Positions 30,002 through 38,993 of a stretch of 64,000 nt of DNA are shown here, in pieces (positions within the stretch are counted from its first letter, which is position 1; each line of letters begins with the position of its first letter). Source of the DNA: an uncultured Verrucomicrobiota bacterium (GTDB lineage: Bacteria; Verrucomicrobiota; Verrucomicrobiia; Verrucomicrobiales; Akkermansiaceae); the NCBI GenBank assembly GCA_937867415.1, contig CALMKO010000056.1:1-64000 (forward strand). The letters are read 5' to 3'. The position numbers were made by a program, and so were the translations under genes. A model generated the notes under the pieces. It was not told the origin of the DNA. It saw only the letters and a list, made by a program, of their open reading frames with translations, and did not search any database.

Positions 30002-32914
30002 ATGACTCCAACTTCGCTAACTCCTGTCATACGTTTCCATAGGTCCGTGATCCGCATTTCTCCAACATTCCTCGGTCTTGCTGCATGGCTTGCTGTCTTG
30101 TGGGGTCCGCTTCACGCCGCGACCAAGACGCTTGCGGCCACGCGAATCGCGGAGGATGCGCGTTCGCTTGAAGTTCCCATTGCCGGGCTGGGTCCGATCC
30201 AATGCCAATGGGCGGCCACCATCGAAAAGACCGGGATCGTTCAGCGTTTGGAGTCCGGCGCGGCCAGTCAGACATTCAAACCCGAGATCCATGGCACGAT
30301 GGCCGACGGCATCACGGTGACGATTCCATCACCGGAAACGGAGGCCGAATTGTTGTTTCGCATCCGACTTGATGGAAGAATGGCCCTGTGCGCTCGCGCA
30401 GGGGTGAGAAATACCGGCAAGGGATCGTTCAAGCTCATCGATACCACAGCGCTTCATGCCCGGTTTCAGATTGGAAATCCGGAGGGCTGGCTGCTTACTG
30501 GACTGCATTCAAGGACTCCGGTTTTTGAACCTCTTTCAAACATTGGAACGGGAACCCGGATCCACGAGCAGGGCTCGCTCTATCAGCCGGATGGCACGGG
30601 CTTTGTCTTTGGCCCGGCGGGTGAACCCGTCACTTATGCAGAGTTTTCATTGAGCCACACGGAACCCGGCGTCTTCGGGATGGATGCGGTCACGCCCATG
30701 GACGGCGTGCGCGTCGATCCGGGAGAAACACGCTGGGGCCAGGAGGTCGCGCTCGTGATCGGGAAACCCCAAGCCGCGCTGAAAGAGTGGGCAGGGGCCG
30801 TCGCGCGATCCCATGGCGCGCGCACCGGCAAGGGCGCGCTGGCTGGCTGGAACAATTGGAACTATCTCTCCAAAAAAGACATCAGCAGCGAACTCGTGGA
30901 TGTCACCCAGGTCGTGCGGGAATCGGGCGGCCGGCTACGGCCCGGGGTGATCCAAATGGACTACAACTGGGGCGATGCGGATCTCGCGAAAACTCTCGCA
31001 TCCACCTGGGTTCCAGAGTGTCGGAAAAACATCACTGAAATTGGCGCGCGCTTCGGCACGCACATCGGTATTACCGGCCCCGGCTGGCCGGGACTGGCAG
31101 GACTACCCCAGTTGATAGAGACCATCTCCCGCTCGGTGAGCGCGGGTTTCGGCTACCTGAAGGTTTTCTATCCGCCCGGCACGGTGAAGGGAGACGGTCG
31201 GAGCACCGCCTTCGAAATCTATCGGGAACACTGGGCCGCCATCCGCAAGGCGGCGGGTGAGGAAACCTATCTGCTTTTCTGTGACTACGAACCCAACCGC
31301 GCCGCAGTCGGCTGGGTCGATGCCAGCCGGGGGGGACCAGATGCCGACCGCGGCAGAATCCGTGCGGCGATCCCCTCCGCCCTTCGCGCCTATCCACTGC
31401 ACGACCGTTGGTATGCGGTGGACAGCGACAGCTTTTTCACCGGCACGGACATCGCCAACATCAGCCAAATCGACGGCAGTTGGCCGCTCGTGCGCACCTG
31501 GCTGAGCATGACCGGGCTTTCCTGCGGCGCGGCGATCACCTCGGACCCCTGGTATTGGGAGGATTTCAAACCCTACTGGCGCAACGTCGAGGTGCTCACG
31601 CCGCCAGCTCTCGAACGCACGGAGGTTCTCGACCTCGGCACGGACAAGGAATGGCCACGACTGTTAGGTCACGTCCGCCGCGAGTGGGGAAACTCAACCG
31701 TGGCCTTGCTCTGGAACCCGGGCGTGACCGAGCGAACGGTGACTTTGGATTTCGCCAAGGCCGGTATGGATCCGCTGAAACGATACGCCGTTTGGTCGTT
31801 CTGGGATGATCGTTACCTCGGAATTGCCCAGGGCTCGTGGACCACGCCGCGGCTCGGCCCAGCCGCCTCGCAGCATTTGGTATTCACCGCGCTGGATTCC
31901 GCTCCGAAACGACCGGCCTTGATCGGCTCGAACCTTCACATCTACTGCGGTGCCGCCGAGATCAAGCGGGTGAAGGCCAAGCGCTCGTCTTTCTCGTTAG
32001 AGCTCACCGATGCCGGCGCGCGCGATGGCGACCTTTTCCTCTACAGCCACATGCAGCCGGTCCTTTCCGCGGCGGTCGGTTGCACGGTGAGTGGCATCAC
32101 CAGCGCCGGTGAAAACGTCTGGCGGGTCAGCCTGCATGACCGCAAATCAGGTGTGCTCCAGCGCATCGACATGGACATCCCCCAGCCCACCTCTCGCCAA
32201 CCTTGGTTCTGGGCCTTGCTCTCCACCGCTGTCCTCAGCCTGCTGTTCGCCGCTTGGCGCTACGTGGTCGGTCTGCGCCTCGAACGCGCGCGGGCACTCG
32301 ACCAGGAACGCGCCCGTATCGCCCGCGACATCCACGACGACCTCGGTGCCAGCCTCACCCACATCGCCTTGTTAGGCGAACTCGCGCAAAACCACATCGG
32401 CCATCCCGAACGCACGCGCACGCATGTGGACGACATTTTCCGCGCCGCCCGCAAACTCACGCGCTCGGTGGACGAGATCGTCTGGGCGCTCAATCCGTCC
32501 AACGACACGCTCGCCCGCTTCGCCGCCTATGTGGGCGATTTCACCCAGGATTTCCTGCAACCTGCGGACATTCATTGCCGACTCAGCTTTCCCGCCGAGT
32601 GGCCGGAGCGCACGCTGCCGCCGAAAACTCGCCACGATCTTTTCCTGGTGATCAAGGAGACGCTGCACAACATCGTCTCACACTCCGGCGCGAAAAATGT
32701 CCGCCTGGAAATCACCCTCGATGGCGCCCTGCTGCGCGTCACCATCGGCGACGACGGCCACGGTTTTGATCCGCAATCCACGGTGCTCGGGCGGCCCGGC
32801 GGCGGCCACGGGCTTGCCAACATGCGCCAGCGCATGCTAGAAGTAGGCGGCACGCTGGACATCCGCAGCGCGCCGGGCGAAGGTACCACCGTAATTCTCG
32901 AAGTGAAACCATGA
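30002..32914 (+). CDS. Sensor histidine kinase (HisKA_3/NarL type) with extracellular GH27/GH36-like domain
   Basis: GWNNWNYLSKKDIS...VIQMDYNWGDAD...GYLKVFYPPG TIM-barrel-like region; TM PWFWALLSTAVLSLLFAAW; RARIARDIHDDLGASLTHIALLGELAQ and GHGLANMRQRMLEVGG. Confidence 0.85.
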   Translation: MTPTSLTPVIRFHRSVIRISPTFLGLAAWLAVLWGPLHAATKTLAATRIAEDARSLEVPIAGLGPIQCQWAATIEKTGIVQRLESGAASQTFKPEIHGTMADGITVTIPSPETEAELLFRIRLDGRMALCARAGVRNTGKGSFKLIDTTALHARFQIGNPEGWLLTGLHSRTPVFEPLSNIGTGTRIHEQGSLYQPDGTGFVFGPAGEPVTYAEFSLSHTEPGVFGMDAVTPMDGVRVDPGETRWGQEVALVIGKPQAALKEWAGAVARSHGARTGKGALAGWNNWNYLSKKDISSELVDVTQVVRESGGRLRPGVIQMDYNWGDADLAKTLASTWVPECRKNITEIGARFGTHIGITGPGWPGLAGLPQLIETISRSVSAGFGYLKVFYPPGTVKGDGRSTAFEIYREHWAAIRKAAGEETYLLFCDYEPNRAAVGWVDASRGGPDADRGRIRAAIPSALRAYPLHDRWYAVDSDSFFTGTDIANISQIDGSWPLVRTWLSMTGLSCGAAITSDPWYWEDFKPYWRNVEVLTPPALERTEVLDLGTDKEWPRLLGHVRREWGNSTVALLWNPGVTERTVTLDFAKAGMDPLKRYAVWSFWDDRYLGIAQGSWTTPRLGPAASQHLVFTALDSAPKRPALIGSNLHIYCGAAEIKRVKAKRSSFSLELTDAGARDGDLFLYSHMQPVLSAAVGCTVSGITSAGENVWRVSLHDRKSGVLQRIDMDIPQPTSRQPWFWALLSTAVLSLLFAAWRYVVGLRLERARALDQERARIARDIHDDLGASLTHIALLGELAQNHIGHPERTRTHVDDIFRAARKLTRSVDEIVWALNPSNDTLARFAAYVGDFTQDFLQPADIHCRLSFPAEWPERTLPPKTRHDLFLVIKETLHNIVSHSGAKNVRLEITLDGALLRVTIGDDGHGFDPQSTVLGRPGGGHGLANMRQRMLEVGGTLDIRSAPGEGTTVILEVKP

Positions 32915-33558
32915 CACGCAAAAACAAAGCGGAAACCCTGGCCATCGCCGTCGTGGAGGACGATCCGCGGGTGCGCAGCAGTCTCATCGAGATTCTCAGC
33001 CAGGACTCCGGCTGTCGGTGCGTCGGCGATTACGCCAGCGGTGAGGACGCAGTCGTCGGGCTGGTCAAACACTCGGCACGCATCGTGATCATGGATATCC
33101 ACCTGCCCGGCATGGACGGCGTGGAATGCGTCCGCCAACTCGCGCCCATTTGTCCGGACACGCAGTTTCTCATGCTCACCGTGGCGAAGGATTCGGACAA
33201 TCTGTTCAACGCGTTGGCCGCCGGAGCCTCCGGCTACCTGCTCAAGCCGGTGCGGGCGAAAGAGTTGCTCGATGCGGTCCGGGATGTGGATCAAGGTGGC
33301 GCTCCGATGACCAGCAGCATCGCCCGCCGGGTGGTGGCGGCGTTTTACCGCAAGCCGGCGGCTCCCAAGGGGGAATTGCTTTCCGAGCGCGAGCAGCAAG
33401 TGCTGAAACTTCTCTCCGATGGCCTGCTCTACAAACAAGCCGCCTCCGAAATGGGCGTGAGCGTCAACACGCTCTGCGAATACATCCGCCGCATCTATCG
33501 GAAACTCCAGGTCCATTCCCGCCAGGAGGCCGTCGATCACTATCGCAAGCACCGTTGA
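32911..33558 (+). CDS. NarL/LuxR-family response regulator
   Basis: Receiver IAVVEDDPRVRSSLIEIL...IVIMDIHLPGMDG; HTH LSEREQQVLKLLSDGLLYKQAASEMGVSVNTLCEYIRRIYRKL; ATGA overlap with the kinase. Confidence 0.95.
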   Translation: MTRKNKAETLAIAVVEDDPRVRSSLIEILSQDSGCRCVGDYASGEDAVVGLVKHSARIVIMDIHLPGMDGVECVRQLAPICPDTQFLMLTVAKDSDNLFNALAAGASGYLLKPVRAKELLDAVRDVDQGGAPMTSSIARRVVAAFYRKPAAPKGELLSEREQQVLKLLSDGLLYKQAASEMGVSVNTLCEYIRRIYRKLQVHSRQEAVDHYRKHR

Positions 33559-33632
33559 GGATAGGGCGGGCTGATCCATGTAACAGAAACCTGAATTCCA
33601 GCAGCAAGCCGGCACCCACTTTGCCAAGCCCC

Positions 33633-33670
33633 ACAATCTTTGTCGCGGCCCCTACAAAGATTGTAGGGGC
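33633..33670. repeat. Dispersed hairpin element with two mutually exclusive stems
   Basis: ACAATCTTTGT-N10-ACAAAGATTGT (33633-33664) overlaps GCCCCTACAA-AGA-TTGTAGGGGC (33648-33670). Confidence 0.7.
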
Positions 33671-33812
33671 GGATTTCCGCAGAGGGGTTGCGCAACTCAG
33701 GGCGCGTGTATTTCCTGACAGGGCAACCCACATTGCTCATAAAATCATGACGGGGAGGTTGCAAATCCAGCCAGCCTTCGCCCCGAGTCATTTTGCACGC
33801 AAAGCCCATTCC

Positions 33813-36800
33813 ATGAAACCCATCTCCCTGATTCCAAAGCTCACGGCCATGTTGGCCTTGGCGTTTTCCATTCTCCCGGCAAGCGCTGACAACTCGATCC
33901 TTGCCAAGGATTTCCTCCAACCACCCGCCGCCACCAAGCCGCGTTGTTATTGGTATTGGTTTGATGATCACGTCAGCAAGGAGGGCATCACCCGCGATTT
34001 GGAGGCGATGAAACGCGTCGGCATCGGCGGAGCCTACATCGGCATCATCGGTGGGGCCATCGGCAAGCGGACGGAACTCAAGCCCAGGCCGCTCACCGAT
34101 CCGTGGTGGGGAAATCTCGAACACGCCGTGCGCGAGGCCACGCGGCTCGGTGTGGACATCGGGCTTTTCAACTGCCCGGGTTGGAGCCAGTCGGGCGGTC
34201 CGTGGGTGAAGCCCCATCATGCGATGAGGTATCTGGTTCAGGAGGAGATCAGGCTCCAGGGGGCGCAACGATTCACCGGCAAAGCACCCGTTCCAAGCGG
34301 GAAGAAAGGAGAAAACTTCCAATCCGTGGCCCTGCTCGCCTTTCCCGCGCCCGAGGGTGACGACGTCGTGGTGCCGGTGACTGGAAAGAAAGGCAACAGC
34401 GTGAGTTTTGCCACGGATGCGCCCGTCACCGTTTGCAGCATCGTCGTCGACCCCAAAGAGGTGCTCAACACGCAGGCCGAGTTGCTTGCCTCGGAGGACG
34501 GCGAAGAATTCCGCCTGGTTCGAAAATTCGCCGTTGCCCGCACCACCCTCAAACACGGGCTGGGACCGATCTCCCTCGCGCCGGTCGCGGTGTCGTTTCC
34601 ACCTGTCACCGCGCGCTATTTCCGGCTCGATTTCACCGCCAAGGATCTGCCGTTCTCGGCGGAGAAATCATTGGGTGAGATCCGTCTATCCCCTGCCGCA
34701 CGGGTCGAGGACTTCGCGGGAAAAGCCCTGCTGAAGTCGCATGAGACCAGCGTACCTCCCTTCAACACCTACGTCTGGCCACCCGCATCGGATACCGACT
34801 CGAAGTCACTCGCAGTCGATCCGTCCCGCGTTGTGGATCTCACCGGAAAAATGCAATCAGATGGCACGCTCGTATGGGATATCCCGCCGGGAAACTGGAT
34901 CCTGCAACACGTCGGCATGATACCCACCGGCACCATGAACAAGCCTGCCCCGCCCGGCCTGATCGGCTTTGAGGCGGACAAAATGAATCGGGCGCATCTC
35001 AAGCCACTCTTCGACGGTTATGTCGGTGAATTGCTGCGCCGCCTCACGCCCGCCGAACGGAAGTCTTGGAAATACCTCATCGCCGACAGCTATGAAACCG
35101 GTCTGCAAAACTGGACCGACGGCCTGCGCGGGGATTTTCAGAAAACCTACGGTTACGATCCACAGCCCTACCTGCCGGCCATTTACGGACGGGTCGTCGG
35201 CTCGGCGGACCAAACGGAGCGTTTCCTCTGGGATCTCCGCCGTTTGGTCGCGGATCGCATCGCCACCGAATACGTCGGCGGCTTGCGCGATCTCACCAAC
35301 TCGCACGGCATGAAGCTCTGGTTGGAAAACTACGGCCACTTCGGTTTCCCTTCCGAGTTCCTGCTTTACGGAGCACACACTGATGAAGTGAGCGGCGAGT
35401 TTTGGCTCGGTCGCGGTCGCAATACCGTGGAAATCCGTGCCGCTTCGTCCGCCGCCCGCATCTATGGCAAATCCCCGGTCTGGGCCGAGGCCTTCACCGC
35501 CAGGAATCTTACGTTCCAAACCACCCCGCGCGATCTCAAGGTGCAGGGCGACTGGGCATTCTGCCAGGGAATCAACCAGTTCGTGCTGCACGTCTATGTC
35601 CACCAACCGAAGGAACAAAAACCCGGCTTGAATGCGTGGTTCGGCACCGAGTTCGATCGACATAACACCTGGTTCGAGGAGTCCAAATCCTGGATCGATT
35701 ACCAGCGCCGTTGTTCCGTGCTCTTGCAAGCCGGACAAGCGCTTGCCGACTTTGCCGTTTTCATCACCGAGGATGCGCCGAAAATGACCGGCCCCATGCC
35801 GCCGCCAATCCCGCCCGGGCACGATTTCGATTTCATCAATGCGGATGCGATTCTGCATCGTGTCTCCGTTAGCGACGGGCGCTTGGTGTTGCCCGGTGGT
35901 TCCAGCTATGCGGCCTTGATTCTGCCGGACTCCCCCACCATGCGCCCCGCAGTGGCCCGGAAAATCGAGGAACTGGCCAAGGCGGGTGCCAAAATCATCG
36001 GCTCGAAACCCACACGCTCGCCCAGCTTGCAAGGCTACCCGGACAGTGACGCGGAGACCCGCCGCCACGCCACTTGGGAGGCATGGCCCGATGCCGCCGC
36101 CCTCAAACTGGCCCCCGATGTGATCGCTCCGGCGGATTTTCTCTGGACCCACCGTCGCACGCCTGAGGCCGACATCTATTTCATCTCCAACCCCTCCACC
36201 AAGGTTCGCAGCGAGACACTCTTGTTCCGGGTCACCGGTCGCCCCGCCAGCCTCTGGAATCCGGTCACGGCCGAAATCCAATCCACTAGCCACAGCGAAG
36301 CCGATGGCCGTTCTTCGGTCGCCCTGCGCCTTCAGCCACAGGGATCCGTCTTTGTCGTATTCGGAAAGCTCCCCACCGAATTCGCGGCGTCCAGCTTTGC
36401 TCCCGCCAAGGAAATCCCTCTCAGTGGGCCGTGGCAGGTCGAATTCCCATCGCGGAATCTCGAATTCGCCGAACTCACGAGTTGGACCAAGCGCGAGGAA
36501 GAGGACATCCGTTATTTCTCAGGCAAGGCCATCTATACCAAAGAAATCACAATCCCCGATTTCACTCCAGGTGGTCGCGTCCAGATCGATCTCGGCCACG
36601 TCGAGTTGATGGCAACTGTCACCCTCAATGGCAAATCCTTCCCTACCTTATGGACCTATCCGTATCGGGTGGATGTGACTTCTGCAATCAAGCCCGGCAT
36701 GAACTCACTGCGCGTGGAAGTGGTCAACACCTGGCAAAACCGCTTGATCGGCGATGCCAGCCAGCCACCGGAAAAACGGGTCAGCTACATCCCGCACAAT

Positions 36801-36872
36801 CCCTTCAAGCCTGATTCGAAGCTTCAGCCTGCCGGGCTCCTCGGTCCAGTGCGCCTGCTTGCCACTGAATGA
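33813..36872 (+). CDS. GH106-like glycoside hydrolase (putative alpha-L-rhamnosidase)
   Basis: TKPRCYWYWFDDHVSKEGITRDLEAMKRVGIGGAYIGIIGG; C-term VQIDLGHVELMATVTLNGKSFPTLWTYPYRVDVT. The listed 33126 start is an unrelated-frame extension over the response regulator. Confidence 0.82.
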   Translation: MKPISLIPKLTAMLALAFSILPASADNSILAKDFLQPPAATKPRCYWYWFDDHVSKEGITRDLEAMKRVGIGGAYIGIIGGAIGKRTELKPRPLTDPWWGNLEHAVREATRLGVDIGLFNCPGWSQSGGPWVKPHHAMRYLVQEEIRLQGAQRFTGKAPVPSGKKGENFQSVALLAFPAPEGDDVVVPVTGKKGNSVSFATDAPVTVCSIVVDPKEVLNTQAELLASEDGEEFRLVRKFAVARTTLKHGLGPISLAPVAVSFPPVTARYFRLDFTAKDLPFSAEKSLGEIRLSPAARVEDFAGKALLKSHETSVPPFNTYVWPPASDTDSKSLAVDPSRVVDLTGKMQSDGTLVWDIPPGNWILQHVGMIPTGTMNKPAPPGLIGFEADKMNRAHLKPLFDGYVGELLRRLTPAERKSWKYLIADSYETGLQNWTDGLRGDFQKTYGYDPQPYLPAIYGRVVGSADQTERFLWDLRRLVADRIATEYVGGLRDLTNSHGMKLWLENYGHFGFPSEFLLYGAHTDEVSGEFWLGRGRNTVEIRAASSAARIYGKSPVWAEAFTARNLTFQTTPRDLKVQGDWAFCQGINQFVLHVYVHQPKEQKPGLNAWFGTEFDRHNTWFEESKSWIDYQRRCSVLLQAGQALADFAVFITEDAPKMTGPMPPPIPPGHDFDFINADAILHRVSVSDGRLVLPGGSSYAALILPDSPTMRPAVARKIEELAKAGAKIIGSKPTRSPSLQGYPDSDAETRRHATWEAWPDAAALKLAPDVIAPADFLWTHRRTPEADIYFISNPSTKVRSETLLFRVTGRPASLWNPVTAEIQSTSHSEADGRSSVALRLQPQGSVFVVFGKLPTEFAASSFAPAKEIPLSGPWQVEFPSRNLEFAELTSWTKREEEDIRYFSGKAIYTKEITIPDFTPGGRVQIDLGHVELMATVTLNGKSFPTLWTYPYRVDVTSAIKPGMNSLRVEVVNTWQNRLIGDASQPPEKRVSYIPHNPFKPDSKLQPAGLLGPVRLLATE

Positions 36873-36917
36873 CCTCGATTGAGATCCGCCTCTCATTCCC
36901 CTTCGTGAATCGCCTTC

Positions 36918-37202
36918 TTGACATCGGCAACCGCCAATGGTCTTCACCTTCTGATAAATACCACTGCCAAAGTTTTTGCCAGCGGCCGCAGCCAGGCAAT
37001 CCGGCTGCCGAAGGACTTCCGGGTTTCCGGCAAGGAAGTGCAGCTCACCAGCGTGCCCGGTGGCATCCTGATCAGCGAGGGTGACCCGTGGGATACATTC
37101 GAAAATGGCTGCCGGAAACTGGGCGACGAATTCTTCGATGCCGTGGAACGGCGTGATCGCAAGTCACCGCAGCTCAGGGACTTCACCGCCGGCCTGCGAT
37201 GA
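36918..37202 (+). CDS. vapB: VapB/AbrB-family antitoxin
   Basis: TTAKVFASGRSQAIRLPKDFRVSGKEVQLTSVPGGILISE; TTG start uncertain. Confidence 0.75.
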   Translation: MTSATANGLHLLINTTAKVFASGRSQAIRLPKDFRVSGKEVQLTSVPGGILISEGDPWDTFENGCRKLGDEFFDAVERRDRKSPQLRDFTAGLR

Positions 37203-37386
37203 TCCGGTGGATTACGTGCACCACTAGGGCCGCATCCGTGCCGCATTGGAAAAAGACGGGAAAACCATCGGCCCGCTCGATTTGCTCATTGCCGCACACG
37301 CCTTCGCCTTGGACGCCACCCTGTTCACGCACAACACCCGCGAATTCCGCCGCGTGACGGATCTGGAAGTGGAGGATTGGGCATGA
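37201..37386 (+). pseudogene. Decayed VapC (PIN-domain) toxin remnant
   Basis: Frame at 37201 reads DPVDYVHH*GRIRAALEKDGKTIGPLDLLIAAHAFALDATLFTHNTREFRRVTDLEVEDWA*, a PIN C-terminus; N-terminal two-thirds missing. Confidence 0.8.
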
Positions 37387-37541
37387 GCATGACAGAGGCA
37401 CGGGCCTTCTATCATGGATCTCTGGAAGAACCGAGCCACGAACAAGCTCGGCCAAGTCAAGGTGCTGCCGACGTGCTGACGGTTGGCTGTTTTTTGAAAA
37501 AAGCCTTGCAATGATTCAAAATGATCTATTAATTGTTTCAC

Positions 37542-37976
37542 ATGAATCCAAAGCGAGTCAGTTATTGGGATCACATGCCGCCGGAATCCTCCATGATGGG
37601 TGAGCCTGAAGCGGCTTACATGATCGAGAAAGTCCGGGATGGACTCCCTTTCGCCGAATTTCACGCCTTGCAGGAAATGCTGGACGTGACGGAAGAACGC
37701 CTCGGAGCATGGCTCGGCATGTCACGAGCCACGCTGCACCGCCGGAAAAAGGCCGGCACCTTGGATCGCACCGAGTCGGACCGGCTTGTCCGCTACGCCC
37801 GCCTCGTTTCACATGCCACCGCCGCACTCGGCGGGATTGCTGGCGGCCGCTCATGGCTGACGGCTCCGGCCATCGCCTTCCATGGCGAATGCCCGCTGGA
37901 TTATGCGGATACTGAAATAGGAGCCCGCGAGGTGGACGCTTTACTCGGGCGTCTCGAACACGGCGTTTTCTCCTGA
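37542..37976 (+). CDS. Xre/MbcA/ParS-type antitoxin (DUF2384-like)
   Basis: LGMSRATLHRRKKAGTLDRTESDRLVRYARLVSHATAALGG; adjacent to RES toxin. Confidence 0.88.
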   Translation: MNPKRVSYWDHMPPESSMMGEPEAAYMIEKVRDGLPFAEFHALQEMLDVTEERLGAWLGMSRATLHRRKKAGTLDRTESDRLVRYARLVSHATAALGGIAGGRSWLTAPAIAFHGECPLDYADTEIGAREVDALLGRLEHGVFS

Positions 37977-37978
37977 TC

Positions 37979-38440
37979 ATGCCGCTTTTTTACCGCATCG
38001 TTCAGGAGCAGTGGGCAGCGAACGCGTTCACTGGCGAGGGCGCACGCCTCTATGGCGGACGCTGGAACACGCCCGGCACCGCGGCGGTCTATCTGGCGGA
38101 ATCCCGCGCGCTCGCAGCGCTTGAAATCCTCGTCCACGCCCCGCGTGAGGCCCTCCTGCTCAAGTGGATCGTGTTCGAGCTGGAAGTTCCGGATGCATGG
38201 ATCGACGAGGTGCCGCCGTCGAAGCTTCCCACGGAATGGCGATTGCGGCCCTCGTCCCGACAGGCGCAGAACTTCGGCTCCCGCTGGCTGCGGGATGATC
38301 AGAATCTATCCTTACTCCTGCCAAGCGTCGTCATCCCCGAGGAGCGCTCGCTTTTGCTCAATCCTCTCAATCCCCACATGCACGATCTGAAACCGGGCAA
38401 GCCGAAACCATTCAGCTTTGATCCGCGTCTGGCAGCTTGA
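37979..38440 (+). CDS. RES-domain toxin
   Basis: YRIVQEQW...GEGARLYGGRWNTPGTAAVYLAESRALAALEILVH. Confidence 0.92.
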   Translation: MPLFYRIVQEQWAANAFTGEGARLYGGRWNTPGTAAVYLAESRALAALEILVHAPREALLLKWIVFELEVPDAWIDEVPPSKLPTEWRLRPSSRQAQNFGSRWLRDDQNLSLLLPSVVIPEERSLLLNPLNPHMHDLKPGKPKPFSFDPRLAA

Positions 38441-38867
38441 GGGATCTGCGGAAGGGGATCGCCTGATCGACGGACGTCGAGCCATTGATATCATCGACCC
38501 GGGCACAAGCGGCGCTATCCTCCGAAGCACCCACAGCCGCTCCGACCTCAACGATCACTCGCGAGCCAGACAGTTCATTCGCCACCCAGAAAAGCCATGG
38601 CGTTGCCAGTCCACCAACTCACACCGAACACAACACCTCGATGAATGGCCCGTCTTTATGTCATGTCCGGCCCTTCCTGAGAGACTTACAATCATTCGAA
38701 TTCCCCTGCCTTTTCGAATGAGGCAAGCGCCAAACGGCGCAGCGACCACCATCCCCTGCGCCCTTTCTCCGTGCCCAACCCCAAGTGCATGAGAAGCCGC
38801 TGAAAAAGCCCGAAAGCTTCCCACGTCCTCTGCCCACGCAGATCGACAACTCGGCACCAGCCCCCCG

Positions 38868-38887
38868 TGTCGCATACTTATGCGACA
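38868..38887. promoter_or_regulatory. Palindrome TGTCGCAT-ACTT-ATGCGACA (site 3 of 4)
   Basis: Perfect 8-bp arms; followed by TGACA; 106 nt upstream of the 38994 CDS. Confidence 0.75.
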
Positions 38888-38993
38888 TGACAAAATACCG
38901 CAAAAACATACCCTGCGCATAGTCGGAAACAAATTGTTCGGGTTCGACTCCCACTTTTCCCGCCGCTCAAGAGTCCACGACTAGGAAACCACC

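Noticed and set aside
33126-33812. N-terminal extension of the 1248-aa ORF over the response regulator
   Set aside because: Different frame overlapping a clear NarL-type regulator; a convincing signal peptide start occurs at 33813.
37488-37507. CTGTTTTTTGAAAAAAGCC as a terminator
   Set aside because: A/T-only stem with one-base loop; cannot form a stable hairpin.
38418-38932. Small overlapping ORFs between the RES toxin and the 38994 gene
   Set aside because: No recognisable domain, mutually overlapping on both strands; treated as intergenic.
38930-38965. tRNA-like T-arm sequence GTTCGGGTTCGACTCCCAC
   Set aside because: No matching acceptor, D-arm or anticodon arm could be assembled upstream; at most a tRNA fragment or chance.
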